The notes under the pieces are model-generated. The model was not told the origin of the DNA, ran no database searches, and worked only from the letters and a program-made list of their open reading frames with translations. From contig CM060312.1 of NCBI GenBank assembly GCA_030674185.1, positions 54,505,168-54,569,167 on the forward strand: a stretch of DNA of 64,000 nt. The letters are read 5' to 3'. The position numbers and the translations under genes are program-made. Source of the stretch: Monoplex corrugatus. Its lineage: Eukaryota > Mollusca > Gastropoda > Littorinimorpha > Ranellidae. This document shows positions 57,320-64,000 of this stretch, in pieces. Position 1 is the stretch's first letter. Each line of letters starts with the position of its first letter.

Positions 57320-57405
57320 TCACACACACACACACACACACATACACAAAACAGTTCTCCCCACAACACACACACCTTTCTCCCTCCCCCCCCCCCCCCC
57401 CCAAG
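57320..57405. repeat. (CA)n and poly-C
   Basis: CA 57320-57341, and a C run at 57387-57403. Confidence 0.95.
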
Positions 57406-57889
57406 TGCTGGACACCCAGTCAATTTCCGGGTGACACGATTCAGTGCATTCTGATTCACTGAAATGAGTACGTCTACCGTTACTTGTTACACTGCCAGTG
57501 TCAACACTTAACACTGCCAGACAAACCGCATTCCAATTGCCTGTGAACACCTCACAAACATATTTCACAAATATTTCGTGTGTTTGCTGGACTCAACCAA
57601 ATCAAAAAGTTCGAAAACTTTAACTGTCCACAGTGCAGTCGGAAGAACACAAATTACAAAATGACATCATAACCTGTAGGCTGTCCACCAAACAGCCTCA
57701 ACACTGAAACAGGTGAGGGTCTTGACAGGAGAGGCCCCACCTGCAGATTACGCTGTTACCTAGTAACTGTCTCTTGTCAAAAGACAGAGCTGAACCTGAA
57801 GGAACATCTTACCTTTGCAGTAATACCTCTCTTGCACCTAAGACGAGGGTGGTCGTCTCCTTCTTCTGCTATCCTCAGTCTTATCTTAC

Positions 57890-57928
57890 GAGCAAAACTT
57901 CAAAGCCTCTCCCCCTCTGCCGCGCCAT
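57890..57928 (-). CDS. Candidate first coding exon of the unknown minus-strand gene
   Basis: On the minus strand an ATG at 57928 opens MARQRGRGFEVLL (13 codons), followed immediately by a donor CTC-GTAAGA at 57890/57889. The exon ends in phase 0 and would join the exon at 50957 in frame. An alternative reading is that a longer first exon ends at the second good donor AAG-GTAAGA (57813/57812), in which case this ATG opens a short upstream frame stopped by TAA. The position close to the PPP4R2 start supports a promoter here. Transcript data would settle it. Confidence 0.4.
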
Positions 57929-58251
57929 ATTTACAAACTCTAATTTTAGGTTAGGAAGAGCCTTCGTGGGGCGAGTCCAACTGTATTTGATGCAAAACGT
58001 AGACACGAAATTATTTTAAAAGTTGGTTGATAGCTGAAATACGTCCAACAAAAAATTGCAATGAAAAGCAATTAACTTTAGGGAATAAACATAGATACGT
58101 TTTTGAGGCACTTTTTTTCGGTACGGACGTCCAACAGTTCTGCAGTTTAAAAACCCTATACCCCCTCCAGATGATTCCATTCTCTTTGTCGTCACTTCCG
58201 GTACGCCATTTGTCGACCTTGATGGTGTGATTCGCTGGTCAAAATCCGACA
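57929..58251. promoter_or_regulatory. Probable bidirectional promoter region
   Basis: About 320 bp separate the candidate minus-strand start codon and the PPP4R2 start codon. No TATA box is evident at either start. The region has several CpG sites (TACGTCC, TACGGACGTCC, TCCGGTACGCC, GTCGACC), unlike the CpG-poor surroundings. The role is inferred from head-to-head arrangement only. Confidence 0.4.
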
Positions 58252-58288
58252 ATGGACAATCGAGAAGATATATTGGACGCGCTAAATG
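58252..58288 (+). CDS. PPP4R2: Protein phosphatase 4 regulatory subunit 2, exon 1
   Basis: PPP4R2 joins the catalytic subunit PP4C and PPP4R3 in a nuclear and centrosomal Ser/Thr phosphatase complex that acts in DNA-damage repair, checkpoint recovery and snRNP maturation. The six exons seen join in phase (37+82+171+94+38+328 nt = 250 codons) with GT-AG introns. The start MDNREDILDALND has the same length and acidic/helical character as the vertebrate N-terminus, and an ATG is present at the expected place (CCGACAATGG context). The donor is G-GTTTGT at 58288/58289. This conserved N-terminal region is the part that binds the catalytic subunit. The gene continues beyond the window. Confidence 0.9.
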
Positions 58289-58372
58289 GTTTGTATACGT
58301 GATATTCTTATTGTATTAAAATGTGAGTGTCGTTGTTTACATTTGTTATATATTTTGAACATTTGATTTCAG

Positions 58373-58454
58373 ATTTTTCACGGAAACAGCCGAAGGAAAT
58401 TCCACCACTGCTGGAACAGTTTTTGAAGCAAGTGGCGAAAACGGGAGAGACGCT
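58373..58454 (+). CDS. PPP4R2: PPP4R2, exon 2
   Basis: The acceptor TTGATTTCAG precedes 58373 and the donor CT-GTGAGT follows 58454. It encodes FSRKQPKEIPPLLEQFLKQV, then AKTGETL. The block LEQFLKQVAKTGET is a hallmark of the family (the vertebrate protein has the same spacing with DQFL and VAKTGET). Confidence 0.95.
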
Positions 58455-58667
58455 GTGAGTTGTGTGTGAATCGATGTTCAGTACCTTTTTAAATTACACA
58501 TATTAGCCTATACTGTGTTATTCTATGCCTGTTACGTTGTTAGTAATTGACGTTTGATATTCACATTACCGTGGATTTGTGGTGTTGTTAATTTGTTATT
58601 TTTTCCCCATGACATTTTCGTCTTCCGCGAAATTTCTTGTGCTTATTTCCATGATCAAATCTGTGGC

Positions 58668-58831
58668 TTAACTCTTTGACTCCCGCACCCTATCCACCAA
58701 CTGCAAAAACTTAACCCTTTGAAGCTGGTGGATAAGGTGAGGGAGTCAGAAGGTTAAGTTTTTGCTTCGCTAGCGTGGTTGACAATGCCCGATCATGGAG
58801 GATGCTGGTGAACAGGGCGCGGGATTATTAA
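58668..58831. mobile_element. Palindromic TTAA MITE, copy 16, in PPP4R2 intron 2
   Basis: Left end TTAACTCTTTGACTCC. The right end is worn (GGGCGCGGGATTATTAAC). The left inner arm is deleted, leaving TTTGAAGCTGGTGGATAAGG. It lies about 210 bp after exon 2. Confidence 0.85.
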
Positions 58832-59201
58832 CAGTAAAATGGGAAGTTTATTGGGTAAGAGTGTAGTTCAGCACTATTGGATTTTGCTTAGGGTCATTTA
58901 AGTCGTAAACCTAGCCCTAGCCCTGATCCATGATAGATATGCGACAATTTTTTTTTTTGAAAATAAGTAGGCCTATATAGGCTAATAGCTATCATTGAAA
59001 AAGGGGGGGGGGGGGGGGAGTACCTTTACAACATTATTAAAAGCTTTTCATTTGGAATAATAAAAATTTGGACTATTTTTAAACATGGCTCACATAGCAG
59101 AAAATGTGATCATTTGTCTTTATTTTGTGAATTAAATGAGATAACTTTGGAAAGACTGAACCAAGAACCAAAAACTGACAGTTATGAAAATTGTCGTTAC
59201 T

Positions 59202-59310
59202 ACAGGCCTTGAGAAGATTAAACTTTTCTACTAGCCAGCCGGGCTAGTGGATTTTAAGATCTACTTGCCCGCAGATATTTTCACTAGTCCAACATGTTGC
59301 CCGGAAAAAT
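59202..59310. mobile_element. Possible DNA-transposon terminal piece
   Basis: CAGGCCTTGAGAAG followed by ACTAGCCAGCCGGGCTAGTG, a hairpin, and ACTTGCCCGCAGATATTTTC. Similar words (ACTAGTAG, GACTTGCCCGACAGG) recur at 60275-60345. The pattern resembles ends of non-autonomous hAT-type elements; no transposase or target duplication is seen. Confidence 0.3.
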
Positions 59311-60273
59311 AGCAAAATTCTCTTAATGATGATGACAAAAGTTATTCAGCAGAATAAGCCATTGTTATGACAAAGTTTGTCAAATTTTCTTCTGGAGACT
59401 TTCATCAGGGTGGGGTGAGTTGAACAGTGGGAGAACTACTGATGACACGAAGATGTCTAGACCAGATGATTGATCTCAAAGTTTAAATGGATTCTCTGTG
59501 TAAGTTAGAGTTCTTTAGTATAATGTATAATTATAATCTTTATCTTTTTTCTTACGTAGCCAAATTTTATTTTAGTTCAACTTGCCGATTGTTATGTTTT
59601 GCAAATTACTCTATCATCATCCTGCAATATTTTTCCCTTTTCATAATTTCATCCATACTTTTAAAGTGTGAGTGTGTGTGAGGGAGAGGAGGAGACAGAG
59701 TGTGAAACCATTGAAGAGAGAGAGAGAGAGCATGCGAGAGAGAGTTTGAATTTTTATACATATATGTGTGTGTAATACACGCATAACACAAATAGAAATT
59801 TGGGCATTGGTGAGACTTGGTAGTTGGTATGTTCATTAAAAGCAAGTCTAGCAGAACAATTGGCAGTTTTATAAACAAAGGTGGTTAGTTTGCAGCTTTT
59901 TAAAGAAAATCATATTGTTTCTATTAGAACGCCAGTCACACCTTCTGTAGTGGTACTGAACTACGTATCTGTTGGCTTTTGTTGATTGGTTGATGTGTTT
60001 GTTGTTTTGTTGGTGGTGATGGGTGCTTTTGTTTGTTTGTTTTGGTTTTTTTTCCCAAACTTTTCCTATTTGTTGTTGTATAAGTATTCTGTCTCTCGTG
60101 TGTGTGTGTGTGTGTGTGCATTTTCTTGATTTCATTTCAATGTGAAGGAAAAACACTTTGAAAATATTTAATCCACCCTAACTGAAATCTTATGTCCTGA
60201 GAGACAAGTAAAAATAATCAGGTAATGTCTATGCCTTCTAAACTAGTTTCTTTGACATATCGTCTTATCAACT

Positions 60274-60395
60274 GCAGGGGTCAAAATTGTCACTCACCCA
60301 GCAGACTAGTAGTTTTTGATTTTGACTTGCCCGACAGGTTTTTTACTCGGCTCAGGCGACCAGGCGAGATTTCGCCAGCCTTGTATTCTTTTGCT
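60274..60395. mobile_element. Possible DNA-transposon terminal piece, second copy
   Basis: CAGGGGTCAAAATTGTCACT, then GACTAGTAG, TGACTTGCCCGACAGG, and GGCGACCAGGCGAGATTTCG, rich in CCCG and GGCGA words. It may be a diverged relative of the piece at 59202. Confidence 0.3.
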
Positions 60396-60557
60396 CGTTA
60401 GAAATGTGCTGCAGTGCTGGAACGCCGATAGTGAGAAATGCGTGAGTTTATGTCGTTTTAATAGGACTTGGAACAGTATCAGTGCATGTATAGTTTTGAG
60501 AAAAAAATGTTGACAGTTTAATGATTTTGAATTGTTTGTTTGTATGTGTGTATTTAG

Positions 60558-60728
60558 GTTTCCATGGACTATGCTGAAGGCTCTGTTTGTGGCCAAACTA
60601 GAGCAGGTGATGGCTGATTTCAATGAAGAGTGTATTGCTGATGAATTGCCTTCCTGCCCAAATGTGGAAAACGCCCGATTTGAAGTGTACAGAGCACGCA
60701 TCATGGATGCTGTCCACAAATTTCATGG
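60558..60728 (+). CDS. PPP4R2: PPP4R2, exon 3
   Basis: The acceptor TGTATTTAG precedes 60558 and the donor CATGG-GTAACT follows 60728. It encodes FPWTMLKALFVAKLEQVMAD, then an acidic linker (EECIADELPSCPNVENARFE) and RARIMDAVHKFHG. In vertebrates the same region reads with conserved FKLEKVMDDF and PNVEY. It is open in one frame through the exon. Confidence 0.95.
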
Positions 60729-60864
60729 GTAACTATGGATACAATTAACTTACTTTAAATTGGACACTGTTCATTAGAGTTCCTTGTTTTTTCCCCATCA
60801 TGCTGTCAGTGTCCACCCTCTTGCTTGTTCACTGTCTGCTTGTCTGTCTGTCTGTCTGGTGACT

Positions 60865-60941
<77 letters not shown>

Positions 60942-61106
60942 TAAGTGGCCTGGTTTTTATAAGTCACCTTTTTCAAACTGAGTCAAGGAAAATCTGGTCA
61001 AATTGTTCAAGAGCAGAACTTCAATCTTCATTGATTCACTATCATTCAGTGTTTGTCACAAATCCTTGTTGAATCAGTATTGATCAAAAAGCCCAATTTG
61101 TTTCAG
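60729..61106. repeat. PPP4R2 intron 3 with (CT)n microsatellite
   Basis: A CT run of about 75 bp (60866-60939) after GTCT repeats. Nothing else in the intron. Confidence 0.9.
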
Positions 61107-61200
61107 TGCCCCTTTCACCATTCAGCGGCTGTGCGAGCTGCTGACTGATCCCAAGCGACACTACAAGCGTTGTGACAAGTTCATGAGAGGTCTGGAAAAG
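61107..61200 (+). CDS. PPP4R2: PPP4R2, exon 4
   Basis: The acceptor TTTGTTTCAG precedes 61107 and the donor AAG-GTGAGA follows 61200. It encodes the most conserved block of the family, [20 protein letters not shown], then [10 protein letters not shown]. The vertebrate equivalent is nearly identical ([27 protein letters not shown]). Confidence 0.97.
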
Positions 61201-61918
61201 GTGAGAGACATTGCAATTTTGTGTTGGAGTTTATGTTAATTGGAATTGAAATAAAAACAAATGTTGACATGTCGTGATGTACGATTTGTGCAAACACAGG
61301 GTTATTTTTAAAAGTTAAGTTGACATATGATGTCTGATTAGTGAAAAGTTGTTTGGTTTTTTTTTTTAATTGAATTCTTGTAAGGATTTTCTCCTCTGTT
61401 GTTGTCCAGTTGTCAAAGCTAAAGAGGGGTTGTTGTTTGGGATTTTATTCTGAAATTTGTTTCTTTAAACTTGTTTTATTAATGTTTTTCACCTTGTGGC
61501 AACATAAGGATACAGCAACAAAAATGGATAATATAGTTGATGTGCATATACATAAACAAAGATATACATACGTATTAAATGTACATAAACATACATCTAT
61601 ACATATACCCACGTACATGCACAACAGACACACAAGTACACATGTACATGTTTATGTACACAACTTTTGTTCATTGTCTTTGTAATGATTTAACAAATCA
61701 TGCTGAATAGAAATATTAGAATATATTGGAAAATTAACAAAATAAAGTTCTAGACTGAATACAGCAAGCAGCTATGAGTATGAATTGTTCAGATAAAAGC
61801 TGTTGAATTGAAAAAGGACAAACATATTTCTTTTGTTATTTTTGATGAAATTTTTTTTCCAGGTCATATCATAGATAAAATACATGGTTAGCTGTAACTT
61901 TGCACATTTCTGTTGCAG
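61201..61918. other. PPP4R2 intron 4
   Basis: AT-rich. A CATA/CACA-rich block lies at 61545-61665. No gene inside. Confidence 0.6.
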
Positions 61919-61956
61919 AACGTTATGGTTGTGAGCACTGTTGATCCATTTGGAAA
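61919..61956 (+). CDS. PPP4R2: PPP4R2, exon 5
   Basis: A 38-nt exon with acceptor TTTCTGTTGCAG and donor GGAAA-GTAAGC. It encodes NVMVVSTVDPFGK, which continues the vertebrate-type block KNVMVVS-V-P. It is the last block conserved at sequence level; the C-terminal half of the family is divergent. Confidence 0.95.
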
Positions 61957-63672
61957 GTAAGCCAACCTATTTATACAACATCCTGCATCCATTTTGTTTT
62001 AAATTGTTCATCGTGAAGGCGTATTTATCTTTGGAAAAAGGTTTTCTTCCCTGTCAATGTTTCATCGGCTTATTCATGGTATTTCCATTCATGTTTTGCT
62101 TAATGTCTTCAGTGTCTGTCTTTGTAGCTTGTTAGGTACATGTAAATTTTGAGCTTATGTTGTAAGGGAGAGCATGTTATCACAGTGCAGTTCCTGGTTA
62201 TGGGTGTGGTGATGGTGGTTGGTTGTTTCCGAGGGGGGGGGGGGGTCTGTGATTTTACCATATGCCTTTATATATGAAATTTGGATTTTTTGTGTAGTAA
62301 GTGCATACTGCACATGGTTTATCGTCTAATCTCAAAGACTTCCACTCACTCCATCTCTTTTAACCTGTATACACTGGCCACTGGGAGCCAGTGCCAAAGA
62401 AGTACCCTCCTGAAACACTGTACCTCTGGTGCTAAGTAAAGGAGCTGTCCTCTCAGACCCAGCCGTATAATGGCAATGAAATTTTGAAAAATTCTGCCAG
62501 CTTTGATTGTAATGAAAATCAGGAACAACCATTAGTACTGTTTAGCAGAAGGTTTAAGCTACGGAACAGTTTCTCTTGCTGGTGTAGCTGTACACTTGAT
62601 GCTGTGACTGATAATGGAACAAAGTGACCCCCTGACCAGGAAATTCCAGAGCCACATGTTAAGTCTGGCACTTTCGTTCTTGATAAAATGTCTTGCTAGG
62701 TGAAGGAATGTGTGTGTTTTGCTAGGTGAAGGAATGTGTGTGTGTGGGGTGGTAGTGAAGTATTTGTGCATATTTATGTGTTGTGTGTGTTAGAAATGGA
62801 GAGAGAGTGTGTGTATGTGTGGAGAAAGTGAGAGAGAGAGTGTGTATGTGTGAGAGAAAGTGAGAGAGAGAGGTAGGTTTCAGTTGCCTCTAGACTTCCA
62901 GTTATTACTCGGACGTAAACATGCATCTGGTTTATGTTCTGTCACTTGCATTGTTCTTGTCATAACAGTGCATTCTCATTTGAAAATAGTGTGCCTGCAA
63001 AGGTCACAGTTTGTATTTTCTGGTGATATCAAATGTAACATAAAATTTTAAAAAAGCAGTAAAAATGATGCATCATCAGAGAAGACAACAAGCGTGAGAG
63101 GTCGAAAGCTTGAAGCTTTCCATGTCGTGCACTGGCTGATGTGAAAGAATAGTCTTTTGCCAGAGGAGGAATGGGAGAAAATCCCTGTCATGTCCAGAAA
63201 TCAAAACTGGGACATTTTTCATCCTAGATAGTTGCTTTAAAAAGTCTATTATTCATACAAATTAAATATTTGATGAACTCTGAAAATTTCATGTATGTTA
63301 GACTTCTCATTTTTACTTTGCAAAACAAGTGAAGAGACTTTTGGATCAGCCCTTCTTTAAATTTACATTATTCATTATCATTGTGGAAGGTCTGTTGAAT
63401 TGTGAATTCATTTTCACTGCAAGTGAGATTTGTGGAGAGAGAGAGAAAGATGGATGGAACCGATTATATTGATTGATCGATGGAGACTTATCGTGATCAT
63501 GTGTTATTGCAACGAAAAAGGTTTAAAAAATGTGGTGCGTGATACACAAAAGTTTTTTTGTTTGATTTTTTGATGTTATTGCATTGACTTTTTTTTTATT
63601 TTTTTCAAAATCATTTTTCATTTTCATTCAGATGATTGGTTAGCTGTACTAACATGGCATCTTTGTCATCAG
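61957..63672. other. PPP4R2 intron 5
   Basis: G run at 62233-62246, a duplicated phrase TTGCTAGGTGAAGGAATGTG (62690-62740), and TG/GA repeats at 62780-62875. No exon recognised. Confidence 0.5.
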
Positions 63673-64000
63673 GAAAGTTGTGTCCGAGTCCAAGAACCTG
63701 GTGAATGGCATGGATGGCAACAACAGCAGTGGGGACGACACGAACAGTGCAGCTGCCAGCAGCAGCTACACATCCACCACACCCCCTGTGCCATCCTGGC
63801 CCTCTTCTTCATCCACCGTGGCTACCACCGCGTGGCCTGTTAACGCCGACCTCATTACCCCTTCCACCGCCCCGCTTCTTGAAGTATGCGACCTCCCTGA
63901 TCCTAAAGAACCCTCTACATCTACTGCCACCACCACCAGTGCTACCGCCACCCCTTCTTCCACAGAACCCTCACCAGTCAACAGTCACGATCCTGCCAGC
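63673..64000 (+). CDS. PPP4R2: PPP4R2, exon 6 (cut by the window end)
   Basis: The acceptor TTTGTCATCAG precedes 63673. The frame stays open for 109 codons to the window edge. It starts VVSESKNLVNGMDGNNSSGD, comparable to the NSLNRMNG region in vertebrates, then becomes very rich in Ser, Thr, Ala and Pro (TSTTPPVPSWPSSSST, TATTTSATATPSSTEPS), fitting the disordered C-terminal tail of PPP4R2. Several Trp residues are unusual for such a tail. Exon end and stop lie outside. Confidence 0.9.

Larger units (their letters stand above)
58832..60557. other. PPP4R2 intron 2, remaining sequence
   Basis: Contains a G run (59003-59018), GA repeats (59715-59748), a TG tract (60097-60118) and two transposon-like pieces listed separately. 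No exon was recognised between exons 2 and 3. Confidence 0.5.

Noticed and set aside
63766..63981. 71-codon minus-strand open frame at the right edge
   Set aside because: Antisense of PPP4R2 exon 6.

Overview
The window is animal nuclear DNA: spliced genes with GT-AG introns, AT-rich intergenic and intronic sequence, very dense microsatellites, and many LINE, SINE and MITE copies. The repeat content fits a lophotrochozoan, most likely a gastropod mollusc; the species cannot be fixed from the sequence. Most open frames in this window are translations of CA/TG, CT/GA or TNN repeats and are not genes.

Two genes can be supported, and they are arranged head to head at the right end. On the plus strand, six exons from 58252 to the window edge encode the N-terminal 250 residues of the protein phosphatase 4 regulatory subunit PPP4R2. 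On the minus strand, a gene of unknown family starts about 320 bp away (candidate first coding exon 57890-57928). It runs left through exons at 50871-50957, 34299-34464 and 27699-29064 and leaves the window unfinished. Its product is a Ser/Thr/Pro-rich, probably disordered protein. About 30 kb (27.7-57.9 kb) is therefore intron of this gene.

Left part (1-27 kb), repeats: a frame-shifted LINE 3' part with an RNase H domain (0.1-1.5 kb); a 2.8-kb minisatellite with a ~30-bp unit and higher-order structure (1.8-4.66 kb); a ~160-bp tandem repeat (7.26-8.2 kb); a ~1.1-kb purine-rich tract (13.66-14.74 kb); and a 5'-truncated LINE that keeps an open 1000-codon frame (19.1-22.15 kb, minus).

Middle (27-57 kb), intron sequence: a 53-bp minisatellite touching a splice acceptor (34.47-34.95 kb); a ~75-bp minisatellite carrying two nested insertions (35.4-36.7 kb); a ~550-bp dispersed family (B); tRNA-derived SINEs; and a LINE 3' fragment split by a 1.3-kb piece of another retroelement, probably of the type with a restriction-like endonuclease (51.07-52.7 kb).

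The most striking element is a palindromic MITE family of about 160-260 bp, seen at least 16 times plus fragments, roughly once per 4 kb. Its ends read TTAA-CCCTTTGACTCC, and two copies have reconstructable empty sites at TTAA, which points to piggyBac-type mobilisation. Each copy is a palindrome within a palindrome: the outer hairpin has TTAA at its centre, and a second TTAA-bounded hairpin of the same family sits exactly there. This looks like a self-insertion that was then amplified as a composite. I found no transposase for it in the window.
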